From Clostridia bacterium (GTDB lineage: Bacteria; Bacillota; Clostridia; Oscillospirales; CAG-272): a stretch of 64,000 nucleotides of DNA. The position numbers were made by a program, and so were the translations under genes. Below, in pieces: positions 39,040 to 48,355 of the stretch. The notes beneath the pieces are model-generated. The model saw only the letters and a list, made by a program, of their open reading frames with translations, did no database searches and was not told where the DNA came from. The stretch lies in NCBI GenBank assembly GCA_017621475.1, contig JAGATA010000041.1:1-64000 (forward strand). Direction: 5' to 3'. Position 1 is the first letter of the stretch, and each line of letters opens with the position of its first letter.

Positions 39040-42000
39040 TTATATTTCATCCTCGGGAATGTCGTCGCGGGAAAGGGTACTTTCCGCGCCTGCTCCCGTG
39101 TCATCGTTCATCATCATGCGCAGATAATCTTCCTTGGAAAGGAGAACTTCACGCGGCTTCTGTCCTTCAGGGGGCGCAACGATACCTCGGCGCTCCATAA
39201 CGTCAATAAGCTTTGCGGCTCTGCCGTAACCAAGGGAGAGCTTGCGCTGGATGAGAGAAGTGGAGATCTTGCCGGATTCTACCGCGAGCTGTATTGCGCT
39301 CTTGAGCTTAGGATCTTCCTCTTCCTCGCCGTCGTCAAGGTCAGCCTCCGCCTCTTCGCGGGCTTTGCCCTTCTTGCCGCAGAGTGCGGCTTCTTTTTCG
39401 ATGCGATCCATAATGGCGCGCGTATTTTCCGCGTGATTTTCTTCCTTAACGGAATTTTCTTTTATAAATTCGATAATGGATTCAAGCTCCGCGTCGGAAA
39501 CGAAAGCACCTTGCGCACGCATAGGCTTCGTACAGCCTACGGGGGCATAGAGCATATCGCCGCGGCCGATGAGCTTTTCCGCACCGGATGCATCGATAAT
39601 GGTTCTGGAGTCCACCTGGGACATAACCGTGAACGCAATACGGGAGGGGACGTTCGCTTTGATAAGACCTGTGATAACGTCAACGGAGGGTCGCTGCGTA
39701 CCTATGATAAGGTGCATACCCGCCGCGCGCGCCTTCTGCGCGATACGGCAAATGGAGGTTTCAACTTCGTTTGCCGCCGTCATCATAAGGTCTGCAAGCT
39801 CGTCTATAACGATAACGATCTGCGGAAGTTTTTCCTTTGTGGGGTCATCCGCGATAGCTTCGTTGTAGCCTGCAATGTTACGCACATTCATAGATTCGAT
39901 AAGGTCGAAACGGCGTTCCATTTCCGTTACGCACCAATGCAGTGCGCCCGCCGCTTTTTTGGGGTCGAACACAACGGGAACAAGAAGGTGCGGAATGCCG
40001 TTATATACGTTAAGTTCAACCTTTTTGGGGTCGATAAGAACGAGCTTTACTTCTTCGGGGGTTGCCTTGTAAAGAAGGCTTATGAGCATCGTATTAATGC
40101 AGACGGATTTACCCGAACCCGTCGTACCCGCTATCATAAGGTGGGGCATCTTGGCAATGTCAAGGTAAACGGGGTCGCCCGAAACGCTTCTGCCAAGGGC
40201 CGCGGTAAGCTTGCTCTTTGCATCCGTAAATTTGGGGTTTTCAAGGAGCGTGCGAAGATATACCGTTTCTGCCGTCTTGTTCGGCACTTCAATACCGATG
40301 GCACTCTTGCCCGGGATAACGCCCTCTATGCGTACACCGTTTGTGGCAAGAGCATAGGAAATATCGTCCACAAGGTTCATGATCTGGCGGACTCTGGTGC
40401 CTGCTTCAAGACCTATTTCATATCTTGTAACGGTGGGACCGCTTGCCACGTCAACAACGTGCGCGCGCACGTTGAAGCTGCGAAGAGTTTCAACGAGTTT
40501 TTCCGCGTTGAGCTGAAGCTCACCGGATTTTCCGCCGCCCGTTTTTGCAGGTTCGGGCTTGAGAAGGTCAAGCGGAGGGAAAATATATTTCGGAAGTTCG
40601 GGAACTGCTTCATCTTCTTCGGAAGGTTCTTCCGGCATAAGTGCCACAGCGGCTGTTGCGGAAGCGGCGATACCCTTTTCTTCGGGAACGCTCTCGCCGC
40701 GCATTTTTCTGCGCGTTATGTCGAGCGTGCGGCGAAGCTCGTCCGCCAAAGGATCGGCATTTTTCTTTTCTTGTGCAGGTGGAGCAATGGGTTCCGGCTT
40801 GTTCGCGCCGATAAGCTCGTCGTAGCTATCGTCCCACGGAACATCATTCTCGTCCTCTTCACACGGTGCTTCCGTCGGAATGGGGTTCGGCGCAGGGGGA
40901 ATGACCTCGTCTTCAAAGTCATCATCAATAATATCTTCCGGCTCTTCTTTTGCCGTAGTGCCGGAAAAAGAGCTTGATGCAGGAATAACTTCTATCTTGT
41001 CTTCCGTTACGCGAAGGGCGTGAGCCACGCTTCCCGTGCGCTCCTGTGCAGGAGTTTCCGTTACGGTAACGTCTTCTTCTATTGTATGCTCCATAGGAGT
41101 GAGCGTTTCATCATACTGCGTGTAATATGCGTTTTCCACACTGCGGTCCGTTTTCGTTTTGACAGGTGCAGGCTCTTTTGCGGGAACGGGAGCGGTGCTC
41201 TTCTTTTCCTCCGTCTCGCTTCTGCGCATATAATCCTCCACGGAAGAACCGCGGAAAACTTTATCTTCTTTTACTTCCGCTTTATGAGGAAGTTCTTTTT
41301 TCTTTTCTGTTTTTTGGGTCTTTTTCTTTTCGGGTTTTGTGTTTATGAGGTCACGGTCAAATATCTCGTCAATATCGCCGCGGCTTCTGCGCACTTCGTT
41401 AGTATTCGTGCCATATGCATCGTAACGGGAGTAAGCGCGTGTATCCGTATCGGTATTGGGGGAGTATGCGGCATACTCGTTTGTTTCCTCCTCATCTGCC
41501 GCCACTTGGCGTGCAAACGCTTCCCTTGCTCTTGCCGCCGCACGCTCTTTTTTGCGCTTTTGACGGTTTTCGCAATAGCGGAAGAAATAGAACGCAATGC
41601 GTTTCCAGAACATTTGCGGCGTAAAGCCGAAAAGAAATATGGAAAACACAAGCAAAAAGAGGATGGAGAATATCATCGTTCCGGGAATACCCACTGCGGA
41701 AACAAGCAAAGCACCGAAAACGCCGCCCACAACACCGCCGCCGATGAACTCTTTGCCGTTATTGTAAAATTCCTTAACGTCTCCGAAGGAAAGTTCTGCC
41801 ACGTCCGCATTGAATATGCAGAATATGGCGTGCAACATTACGGAAAGGAAGATGATCGCCGCAAGCGCGAAGAACACCTTCAAAGCAACGGAGCCGTTTT
41901 TAATATCGCGTTTTAAGTATATCGCTTGCAACAAAAGCAAGAAAGGTATTATCATTGCCGCGCCGGAAAACGTGCCGTAAAGGAACATACGGATGCCGCT

Positions 42001-42333
42001 TCCCACAAAGCCGCAGAAATCAGGGAAAATATAGCAAATTATGACGAACAGCGCGATTGCCGCCATCAAAAGCATAATGACCTGATATTTGGGCGCAGAG
42101 GGATCTATCGGCGCATTTTCTCTTTTTACAGGGACATCCGCGCCATCATCCACGTCGCTGTAAATTTCATCGTAATCGTAAACGTCGTATTTTTCGTCTG
42201 CGGAACGGCGGCTCTTACCGCTTTTTCCCGAAGAGCCCGTATTTTTTGCAGTGCTTTTCGCAGAGCTTTTGGAATTTTTAGCACCCGCACTGCCGCTTGA
42301 TGTTTTTTTGACATCTTTTTCTTTGTTAGCCAC
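39040..42333 (-). CDS. ftsK: DNA translocase FtsK/SpoIIIE
   Basis: 1097 residues from the GTG at 42333, which has AAAGGAAG 6 nt upstream; an ATG at 42411 would overlap uppP. The N-terminal part has a basic Ser/Lys-rich leader, then four membrane helices (VIMLLMAAIALFVIICYIF, GAAMIIPFLLLLQAIYL, VFFALAAIIFLSVMLHAIF, IFSILFLLVFSIFLFGF). A long acidic/Pro-rich linker precedes the motor. The motor has Walker A LMIAGTTGSGKSVC (near 737) and Walker B IVIVIDELADLMM (near 845). The gamma winged-helix is STSLIQRKLSLGYGRAAKLI (near 1030). It moves chromosomes during division or into the forespore. In a spore-former, SpoIIIE is equally plausible. Confidence 0.95.
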   Translation of the reverse strand: MANKEKDVKKTSSGSAGAKNSKSSAKSTAKNTGSSGKSGKSRRSADEKYDVYDYDEIYSDVDDGADVPVKRENAPIDPSAPKYQVIMLLMAAIALFVIICYIFPDFCGFVGSGIRMFLYGTFSGAAMIIPFLLLLQAIYLKRDIKNGSVALKVFFALAAIIFLSVMLHAIFCIFNADVAELSFGDVKEFYNNGKEFIGGGVVGGVFGALLVSAVGIPGTMIFSILFLLVFSIFLFGFTPQMFWKRIAFYFFRYCENRQKRKKERAAARAREAFARQVAADEEETNEYAAYSPNTDTDTRAYSRYDAYGTNTNEVRRSRGDIDEIFDRDLINTKPEKKKTQKTEKKKELPHKAEVKEDKVFRGSSVEDYMRRSETEEKKSTAPVPAKEPAPVKTKTDRSVENAYYTQYDETLTPMEHTIEEDVTVTETPAQERTGSVAHALRVTEDKIEVIPASSSFSGTTAKEEPEDIIDDDFEDEVIPPAPNPIPTEAPCEEDENDVPWDDSYDELIGANKPEPIAPPAQEKKNADPLADELRRTLDITRRKMRGESVPEEKGIAASATAAVALMPEEPSEEDEAVPELPKYIFPPLDLLKPEPAKTGGGKSGELQLNAEKLVETLRSFNVRAHVVDVASGPTVTRYEIGLEAGTRVRQIMNLVDDISYALATNGVRIEGVIPGKSAIGIEVPNKTAETVYLRTLLENPKFTDAKSKLTAALGRSVSGDPVYLDIAKMPHLMIAGTTGSGKSVCINTMLISLLYKATPEEVKLVLIDPKKVELNVYNGIPHLLVPVVFDPKKAAGALHWCVTEMERRFDLIESMNVRNIAGYNEAIADDPTKEKLPQIVIVIDELADLMMTAANEVETSICRIAQKARAAGMHLIIGTQRPSVDVITGLIKANVPSRIAFTVMSQVDSRTIIDASGAEKLIGRGDMLYAPVGCTKPMRAQGAFVSDAELESIIEFIKENSVKEENHAENTRAIMDRIEKEAALCGKKGKAREEAEADLDDGEEEEDPKLKSAIQLAVESGKISTSLIQRKLSLGYGRAAKLIDVMERRGIVAPPEGQKPREVLLSKEDYLRMMMNDDTGAGAESTLSRDDIPEDEI

Positions 42334-42361
42334 TTTTTTCTTCCTTTCTTCATTTTCCGCA

Positions 42362-43180
42362 TCAGCCGAAAAGCAACGAAACTGCGCCAAGAAGCGCACA
42401 ATAGCAGGCAAAAATGCGGAAATTCGATTTTTTGGATATGAATATCAATAGTTTTATCGCCGCAAGCCCCGAAACAAGCGCCGCCGCCATTCCAAGCGCA
42501 TAAAGCGGAAGGGAAGCGCGCGAAATTTCGCCGAGCGCGGATATATTTGTAATGTTAGCGCCAAGAACCGCGGGAATGGAAAGCAGGAAAGAAAACCTTA
42601 CCGCTTCCTCTCGCGAAAGCCCCATAAGAGAACCGCCTGCAATGGTAGCTCCCGAGCGCGAAAGCCCCGGGAACACTGCCAGAAGCTGAAAAAGCCCCAC
42701 GGCGCACGCCTGCCCCGATTTAAGAGAGGGAAGCTCTTTTTTTCCGCAGCCCCTGTCCCCAAACAAAAGCATTACCGAATTCAAAATAAGCAACGCACCT
42801 ATTATTTTCGGATAAGATGCGGCGGTTTCCACCGCATCCTTTATAAAAAGAGCCGCCGCAAGCGGAAGTGTGCCGAAGAACAGGCACACAAGCGTGCGTT
42901 CTTCCGCAGAGTATTCCGAAACAGAAAACTTTCCGCGCAAAAGCTTTTTGCAAAGGGTAAAGAATGCAGGTATAAGCGCAATAATATTTTTAAAATAAAC
43001 GATAAAAACCGCGAACAATGTTGCAAGATGTAAGAGTATATCAAACGTAAGATCCGCACCCGAAAAAGCCTCTCCGCCGAAAAAAGCGTGGAAAAGCGCA
43101 AGGTGTCCCGAACTTGATATTGGCAGGAATTCTGCCGCACCTTGCAAAAGTCCGCACAAAAGAGCTTCCATAACAGTCAT
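42362..43180 (-). CDS. uppP: Undecaprenyl-diphosphatase
   Basis: 272 residues, polytopic (about eight helices). The two catalytic signatures of the BacA/UppP family are present: GAAEFLPISSSGHLAL near 20-30, and FPGLSRSGATIAGGSLMGLS near 165-185, which contains the conserved Ser and Arg. The enzyme recycles the lipid carrier for peptidoglycan synthesis and can give bacitracin resistance. The ATG at 43180 (MTVMEALLCGLLQG) follows ACGGAG. It is the first gene of the run that ends at mltG and precedes ftsK by 28 nt. Confidence 0.93.
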   Translation of the reverse strand: MTVMEALLCGLLQGAAEFLPISSSGHLALFHAFFGGEAFSGADLTFDILLHLATLFAVFIVYFKNIIALIPAFFTLCKKLLRGKFSVSEYSAEERTLVCLFFGTLPLAAALFIKDAVETAASYPKIIGALLILNSVMLLFGDRGCGKKELPSLKSGQACAVGLFQLLAVFPGLSRSGATIAGGSLMGLSREEAVRFSFLLSIPAVLGANITNISALGEISRASLPLYALGMAAALVSGLAAIKLLIFISKKSNFRIFACYCALLGAVSLLFG

Positions 43181-43331
43181 ACGCAACTCCGTTTCTCTGC
43201 CCCGTCTGCTCTTACAGTATAACAAAATAATTATAGCACATAATAACAGAAAAGACAACATTATTTTAATTCATATTTTTCAGTTAATTTTAATTTTTTA
43301 ATAATAAATATATGTCGGAAGGAAGAATAAA

Positions 43332-43724
43332 ATGCACCTCTCCCCATCACGCACAAAAAGCGGTATTTTCTTTCTCTGCGTCTGTGCCCTTGCCGCAGGC
43401 GTAGTAAACGGAGTTTTCGGAACAGGCGGCGGTATAATCACGGTCTTCGCGCTTTCACGTCTTTCGCGCACGAACACTTCTCTTTCAAAAAAAGATATTT
43501 TTGCCACAACGCTGTTTGCCTGCTTTGCTATGTCGCTTTCCTCCGCCGCAATATATGCGCTTTCGGGTAAAGCTTCGCCGGAGGATGCACTTCCGTATCT
43601 TTTGCCGGCGGCGCTCGGCGGCGTTTTCGGTGCGCTTCTTATGGATAAGATAAAGCCCGCCGTACTTTCAAAAATATTTGCTCTGCTTGTTATATGGGCG
43701 GGCATTTCCCTTATTATGAGGTGA
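43332..43724 (+). CDS. TauE/SafE-type sulfite/anion exporter half, N-terminal type
   Basis: 130 residues with four membrane helices. The opening SGIFFLCVCALAAGVVNGVF and GTGGGIITVFALSRLS correspond to the GxxxGxxGGGGG-type repeat of TauE proteins, which normally contain two such four-helix repeats in about 250 residues. Only one repeat is present here. The other is encoded separately 2 nt downstream (43727). GGAAGGAAG precedes the ATG. Two co-expressed halves would give one transporter; substrate (sulfite, organosulfonates or other anions) is unknown. Confidence 0.85.
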   Translation: MHLSPSRTKSGIFFLCVCALAAGVVNGVFGTGGGIITVFALSRLSRTNTSLSKKDIFATTLFACFAMSLSSAAIYALSGKASPEDALPYLLPAALGGVFGALLMDKIKPAVLSKIFALLVIWAGISLIMR

Positions 43725-43726
43725 TC

Positions 43727-44077
43727 ATGTATATTCTCGATACTGCCGTAGCTTTTTTTGCATCGATGCTTGCCTCCATGGGCGTTGGCGGCGGAGGCTT
43801 GCTTGTAATATATCTTACCCTTGTAAAAGGAACGGAACAGCTGGGCGCACAGGGCATAAACCTCTTTTTCTTCCTTTTCGGGGCGTTCCCCGCAATGTGC
43901 GTTCACCTGTTCAAGCGTAAAATAAACGCAGGTATCCTTATACCGCTTTGCTTCTTCGGCGTTGCGGGAACGCTTTTCGGCTATTTTGTGATGACGCTTC
44001 TGCCGCGCGCGCTTCTGGGCAAGGCGTTCGGCGCGCTTTTGCTCGTTTCGGGCGTTATCGCCCTTTTCAAAAAATGA
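43727..44077 (+). CDS. TauE/SafE-type exporter half, C-terminal type
   Basis: 116 residues with four helices. The repeat signature is in AFFASMLASMGVGGGGLLVI near residue 10-25, followed by QGINLFFFLFGAFPAMCVHL. The ATG at 43727 begins 2 nt after the stop of the 43332 gene, with the ribosome site (GAGGTG) inside its last codons. Split TauE genes of this type occur in Clostridia. The coupled arrangement argues that both halves are needed, as a heterodimer. Confidence 0.85.
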   Translation: MYILDTAVAFFASMLASMGVGGGGLLVIYLTLVKGTEQLGAQGINLFFFLFGAFPAMCVHLFKRKINAGILIPLCFFGVAGTLFGYFVMTLLPRALLGKAFGALLLVSGVIALFKK

Positions 44078-44086
44078 AAGTGCGTT

Positions 44087-44662
44087 TTATGATTGTTCGC
44101 CCGTGCGTGATGAAATATTCTCTATCTCCCTTTTTGTTTCCCTTGTATAATCGCAAAGGCGGATGCGCCGCCCTGCTTCTGTTTGTGCTTGCGGGAAAAG
44201 ATTCTCCACGATAACAGCGTGTTCCCCATTTATATAAAACTCGTTTTTCTCCGCTTTTTTTGCGTCGCGGCGGGATAAAAAGCGGCGCGGCGGAAGGAGC
44301 AGTTCGCGCTCCGTGTCCCAAACCTGGCAAAATTTCCTGTAAAACAAAAGCTCTTTTCCGCTTGATACGGCATATTCCTGCACGATGCTCGCAATTTCTT
44401 CCTCGGCAAACGCGGCAGATGAAAAAAGGCGAATGCAAAGCGGTTCAAAATTTTTTCTCTCTCCTCTTGCCATATTTTCGTACTCCGCAAGGTAAGCTCC
44501 CGCCGCTTTTTCAAAAAACGTGTGAAGCTCCTCTGCCATTTCCGCGTAAAAATCGGATATTCTCTGCGCCGCAGGAAAGCGCGGATAAAGAAAATATGCC
44601 CGTGCCACGGCGTTGCCGTAGGAAGATACGCTGTATTTTTTCTCCTCCATAACAATATTCAT
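44087..44662 (-). CDS. Hypothetical protein, possibly secreted-signal-less DUF3298-like
   Basis: 191 residues, basic and aromatic-rich. It opens MNIVMEEKKYSVSSYGNAVA with the short repeat-like FYAEMAEELHTFFEKA, and contains ELLFYRKFCQVWDTERELLL and NEFYINGEHAVIVENLFP. The centre resembles the last part of RsiV/DUF3298 domains, but there is no membrane helix and the match is weak. An ACGGAGATT site precedes the ATG at 44662. It lies convergent to the split TauE genes and divergent from the LRR lipoprotein gene. I assign no function. Confidence 0.6.
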   Translation of the reverse strand: MNIVMEEKKYSVSSYGNAVARAYFLYPRFPAAQRISDFYAEMAEELHTFFEKAAGAYLAEYENMARGERKNFEPLCIRLFSSAAFAEEEIASIVQEYAVSSGKELLFYRKFCQVWDTERELLLPPRRFLSRRDAKKAEKNEFYINGEHAVIVENLFPQAQTEAGRRIRLCDYTRETKREIENISSRTGEQS

Positions 44663-44783
44663 AAAAAATCTCCGAAAATGTGTTTTCCTAAATATTATGC
44701 GGAAAAAGAGGCAAAAAGCACTTTCCCTTTCACTGTTTCGGTAAATAATTTTTGTATATATTGTTAACTGATCCGCGCTTTTA

Positions 44784-44812
44784 TTGACTTTGCCCTTTCT
44801 TTGTAGTAAAAT
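44784..44812 (+). promoter_or_regulatory. Sigma-A promoter of the LRR lipoprotein operon
   Basis: TTGACT (44784-44789) and TAAAAT (44807-44812) are 17 nt apart, 35 nt before the ATG. Confidence 0.75.
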
Positions 44813-44847
44813 AAAAATACTTAATCTAATTTATCATTGGGGGATAT

Positions 44848-46845
44848 ATGAAGAAAATTACAGCGTCCATCTGCGTGCTTCTCTGCACGGCAATACTCCT
44901 TTGCTCCTGCTCTTTCGGCGGCGGCGAAACGACCGCATCGCCCACAGTTATGTCCGACCTGTATATACAGAACGGCGTGCTTTATAACTGCAAGGATCAA
45001 GCGGATGAAAACGGCTCCTTTACCGTTCCCGCAGAGGTAAGCATCATCGGCGAGCGCGCTTTTTCCGCCGATACATCCATCAAAAAACTTGTAATCGGCA
45101 AAAACGTAAAGCAGATCGCAGAATGCGCGTTCTACGGCAACGAAACTATAGAAGAAATAATCATCGCAGACGGCGTTGAGATAATCGGCGGCGGTGCGTT
45201 CATCGGCTGTACAGCCCTTACGGAAATCATAATTCCCGCAAGCGTAAAAGAGCTTGGTCCCTACGCCTTCTACCATTGCACGGGGCTTGAAAAAGTAAGA
45301 CTCCCCGAAACGCTTTCCGAAATATACGAATATACGTTTTCCAAATGCTCCTCTCTTGAAAGCATTACAATACCCGAAGGTGTTAAGAAAATAAACACAG
45401 CGGCGTTCTTCGATTGCAAAAATCTTAAAGAGGTGAACTTTCCCTCCACGCTTACGGTGCTGGAGGAAGCGGCGTTTGCCCTTTGCTCCGTTCTTGAGAA
45501 ACTCGACCTTTCCGCAACGGCGCTTGAAACTTTCGACGGAAGCGTTTGTGTTTCCTGTAAAAAGCTTAAAGAGGTACGCTTCCCCGAAACGCTTAAGACC
45601 ATCGGATACCAAGCGTTTTATGAGTGCTACGCGCTCTCCGAGCTCAATATTCCCGATTCCGTTTCATACATCGGCGGCTTTGCGCTCAGTCAAACAGCCT
45701 GGTACGATAATCTTTTGGAAGATTACGCCATCGTCGGTGACGGCGTGCTTGTAAAATGTAACGTAAAAGAGCCCGACCTTTTCGGTAAAGGCATAAAAGC
45801 CATCGGTTCTTCCGCATTTTGGAACGCGGAAACAGGATATAAATATTCAGAGGAGCTTTCAGAGCTTGAAATACCCGAGGGTGTTACCGTTATTTGCGAC
45901 TATGCTTTTTACGGCAGCAAGCTTGATAAGATCACACTTCCCTCTTCTATTGAAAGAATAGAAAAATTTGCTTTTGACGGCGTACTGACCGAAGGAACGG
46001 CGAATATCGACTTTTCCGCACTTACAAACCTTACCTACATCGGCGAAAATGCGTTTGCAAACTGTACAGCTCTCAAAAAGATAGAGCTTCCTGCATCCGT
46101 GACGGACGTGGGAAAATACGCTTTCTTTAAAACGGGCGCAATGGAAACCTTCCTTAAAAACGCGCGCGAAACAAAGACAACGGATGACGATTTTTGGATA
46201 AGCGGCAACGGTGTGCTCCTTCACTGTATGGTAACAGACAGTCAGGAAAGCATCAAAATTCCCGACGGCGTTAAGATAATCGCAGGCGGCGCGCTTGCAG
46301 GATGGGACAACACCATCATATATCAAACAAACGAAGGAATTACGGATGAATATTGGTACAACGCATGGAATGCGGATAAATTAAAGAAGATAACACTTCC
46401 CGAAACCGTTGAAAAGATATGCGGCGGCGCTTTCGTTTCCGCAACCTCTCTTGAAGAGATCAACATTCCCGAAAAGGTAAGCTCCATCGGAGACGGCGCG
46501 TTTATGTACTGCACAAATCTTCACGACATCACTATCACGAACGGAGTTAAAGCAATCGGAAACAGAGCATTCTCCTACAGCGGTCTTTACTCCATCGTGC
46601 TTGAACTGACAGGCGTTGAAAAGCTCGGTCACGAGGTATTCTACGGTTGCAAAAATCTTGTTTGGGTAACATTCCCCGTGGGCGTTTCCGATATAGGCTC
46701 CAACCTGCTCCTCGGCTGCACCGCGCTTCGCAACGTATATATCTCTCCCAAAGCAAGCGCAAGAGTTTACGATATAATCGGAAACGACATCTATTCCTCC
46801 GAAATGAGAAACAACATCTCGCTTCATTACTACGTTGAAAACTAA
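44848..46845 (+). CDS. BspA-type leucine-rich repeat surface lipoprotein
   Basis: 665 residues. A lipoprotein signal peptide with lipobox LLCSC (Cys near 22) precedes at least twelve LRR_5 repeats of about 23 residues, for example LTEIIIPASVKELGPYAFYH, SLESITIPEGVKKINTAAFF and LKEVNFPSTLTVLEEAAFAL. BspA-type repeats form a curved beta surface used for attachment to host or bacterial partners. Two breaks in repeat spacing occur near residues 300 and 440 (YSEELSELEIPEGVT; TKTTDDDFWISGNGVL), suggesting subdomains. The promoter is good, but the ribosome site (GGGGG) is short. It is followed by the DUF896 gene without a terminator. Confidence 0.88.
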   Translation: MKKITASICVLLCTAILLCSCSFGGGETTASPTVMSDLYIQNGVLYNCKDQADENGSFTVPAEVSIIGERAFSADTSIKKLVIGKNVKQIAECAFYGNETIEEIIIADGVEIIGGGAFIGCTALTEIIIPASVKELGPYAFYHCTGLEKVRLPETLSEIYEYTFSKCSSLESITIPEGVKKINTAAFFDCKNLKEVNFPSTLTVLEEAAFALCSVLEKLDLSATALETFDGSVCVSCKKLKEVRFPETLKTIGYQAFYECYALSELNIPDSVSYIGGFALSQTAWYDNLLEDYAIVGDGVLVKCNVKEPDLFGKGIKAIGSSAFWNAETGYKYSEELSELEIPEGVTVICDYAFYGSKLDKITLPSSIERIEKFAFDGVLTEGTANIDFSALTNLTYIGENAFANCTALKKIELPASVTDVGKYAFFKTGAMETFLKNARETKTTDDDFWISGNGVLLHCMVTDSQESIKIPDGVKIIAGGALAGWDNTIIYQTNEGITDEYWYNAWNADKLKKITLPETVEKICGGAFVSATSLEEINIPEKVSSIGDGAFMYCTNLHDITITNGVKAIGNRAFSYSGLYSIVLELTGVEKLGHEVFYGCKNLVWVTFPVGVSDIGSNLLLGCTALRNVYISPKASARVYDIIGNDIYSSEMRNNISLHYYVEN

Positions 46846-46869
46846 CTTTCAAGAAAAGGATACATTATT

Positions 46870-47076
46870 ATGAGCCAACTCACAGACAGAATAAACGAGC
46901 TTGCCCGCAAAGCCAAAACGGAAGGACTTACGGACGAAGAAAAGCTTGAACAGGCAAAGCTGCGCGATGAATTCCGCGCGGCTTTCCGCAGAAATTTCGG
47001 GCTTCAGCTTGAAAACACCACTTTCGTGGACGAAAAAGGCAACGTGCTCAAGCCCGGAAACAAAAAAGGAGAATAA
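46870..47076 (+). CDS. DUF896 family protein (YnzC-like)
   Basis: 68 residues, the usual length. The family core is clear: LTDRINELARKAKTEGLTDE, then EKLEQAKLRDEFRAAFRRNF and GLQLENTTFVDEKGNV. In Bacillus subtilis the member YnzC forms a helical hairpin and is linked to the SOS regulon; no biochemical role is established. AAAAGGAT precedes the ATG at 46870. It ends one base before the aminopeptidase start, so the two are coupled. Confidence 0.88.
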   Translation: MSQLTDRINELARKAKTEGLTDEEKLEQAKLRDEFRAAFRRNFGLQLENTTFVDEKGNVLKPGNKKGE

Positions 47077-47077
47077 A

Positions 47078-48313
47078 ATGAACGAAAAGCTCATCGAAAA
47101 ATACGCTCGCCTCATAGCGTGCGCGGGCGCAAATATCGGTGCGGGCGAAGAAGTAGTCATCTATTCCTCTGTGGAAACACACTCCTTTGCAAGGGTCTTT
47201 GCAAAGGAGTGTTATCTTGCAGGGGCATCTGCCGTGCGCGTGGATTTTCGCGATGACGAGCTTACGAAGCTTTCCTGTGAACACCAAACGAAAAAGGATT
47301 TTTGCCGCATTTACCCTTGGCAAACGGCGAAGATGCGTTACCGTGCGGAAAAGCACCACATCCGCATCTATATTGACAGCGAATCTCCAAACTCGCTGGA
47401 CGGCGTAGACCGTGCAAAATACGACACTGCCCTGCACGCAAGATATAAAAAGTTTAAAAAATACGTCGATATGGCACAAGGCATGGAAAAATGGGTCGTT
47501 GCGGCTTACCCTTCCCGCGAGTGGGCAAAGGTAGTTTTCCCGAATGACGATGAAAACAAGGCTTTTGAAAAACTCCTTTCGGCAATACTCGAAAGCGTAA
47601 ACGTAAACGAGGAAAACGATCCCCTCGCAGCATGGCAGGCGCACGATGCCGCCCTTCACACCCGTTGCGAAAAACTCAATAAATATAAATTCGATTACCT
47701 TGAATATAAAAGCGCAAACGGAACGGATTTTCGCGTTTGGCTCATTCCCGAAACGCATTGGTGCGGCGGCGGTGAATTTACAAAAACGGGCAAATATTTC
47801 AGCGCAAATATGCCCACAGAGGAAATATTTATAAGCCCCCGCGCGGGAAAGGCGGAGGGCAAGCTCGTTTCCACAATGCCGCTGTCATATAACGGTCAGC
47901 TTATAGATAAATTTTCCATTACGTTCAAGGACGGCAAGGTTTCCGATTTTTCCGCAGAGAAAGGCTTCGAGCAGCTTAAAACCATGATAGAAAGCGACGA
48001 AGGGGCGCGTATGCTCGGCGAGGTCGCTCTCGTTCCCAAAGGGAACGGCATTGCTCGCCAAGGCATTCTTTTCTACAGCACGCTGTTCGACGAAAACGCA
48101 AGCTGTCATGTGGCTTTGGGCGAGGGGTATATCGACACGGTTGATGATTACGCTTCCCGCACGCTTGAAGAATGCCGGGCTCTGGGCATAAACGAAAGCC
48201 GGATCCACGTCGATTTTATGATAGGCTCGGATGACCTTTCCATCGTCGGATACAAGGACGGCAAAGGCACTAAAATTTTCGAAAACGGCACGTTTACGAA
48301 AGAATTTGAATAA
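47078..48313 (+). CDS. M29-family (AmpS/AmpII/PepS-type) aminopeptidase
   Basis: 411 residues, typical length. Metal-ligand and active-site regions of the family are visible: AGANIGAGEEVVIYSSVETH at the N-terminus, FNIPTEEIF-like segment (NMPTEEIFISPRAGKAEGKL near 245-262), NASCHVALGEGYIDTVDDY (His near 345) and SRIHVDFMIGSDDLSIVG (His-x-Asp near 375). It hydrolyses N-terminal residues from peptides in the cytoplasm, usually with Co or Zn. AAAAGGAGA lies 6 nt before the ATG at 47078. Codons 35-45 contain a perfect 14-bp inverted repeat. Confidence 0.9.
   Translation: MNEKLIEKYARLIACAGANIGAGEEVVIYSSVETHSFARVFAKECYLAGASAVRVDFRDDELTKLSCEHQTKKDFCRIYPWQTAKMRYRAEKHHIRIYIDSESPNSLDGVDRAKYDTALHARYKKFKKYVDMAQGMEKWVVAAYPSREWAKVVFPNDDENKAFEKLLSAILESVNVNEENDPLAAWQAHDAALHTRCEKLNKYKFDYLEYKSANGTDFRVWLIPETHWCGGGEFTKTGKYFSANMPTEEIFISPRAGKAEGKLVSTMPLSYNGQLIDKFSITFKDGKVSDFSAEKGFEQLKTMIESDEGARMLGEVALVPKGNGIARQGILFYSTLFDENASCHVALGEGYIDTVDDYASRTLEECRALGINESRIHVDFMIGSDDLSIVGYKDGKGTKIFENGTFTKEFE
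47179..47212. repeat. 14-bp perfect inverted repeat inside the aminopeptidase gene
   Basis: ACACTCCTTTGCAA (47179-47192) is the exact reverse complement of TTGCAAAGGAGTGT (47199-47212), with a 6-nt loop, encoding HSFARVFAKECY. Its words overlap the CTCCTTTGCACAAAGGAG elements of the dispersed repeats. Confidence 0.6.
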
Positions 48314-48319
48314 ATACAA

Positions 48320-48355
48320 AAATCAGTCGGACTTGCATCCGACTGATTTTCTTTT
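48320..48355. terminator. Bidirectional intrinsic terminator
   Basis: AAATCAGTCGGA and TCCGACTGATTT pair around a 6-nt loop, with T-rich flanks, between the aminopeptidase and the convergent CotH gene. Confidence 0.85.

Noticed and set aside
42334-42411. Longer ftsK start at the ATG at 42411
   Set aside because: It would overlap uppP by 50 nt, has no ribosome site and adds residues unlike FtsK; the GTG at 42333 has AAAGGAAG.
46901-47077. N-terminal extension of the aminopeptidase from 46901
   Set aside because: It runs out of frame through the DUF896 gene; the ATG at 47078 has its own AAAAGGAGA site and the family's normal N-terminus.
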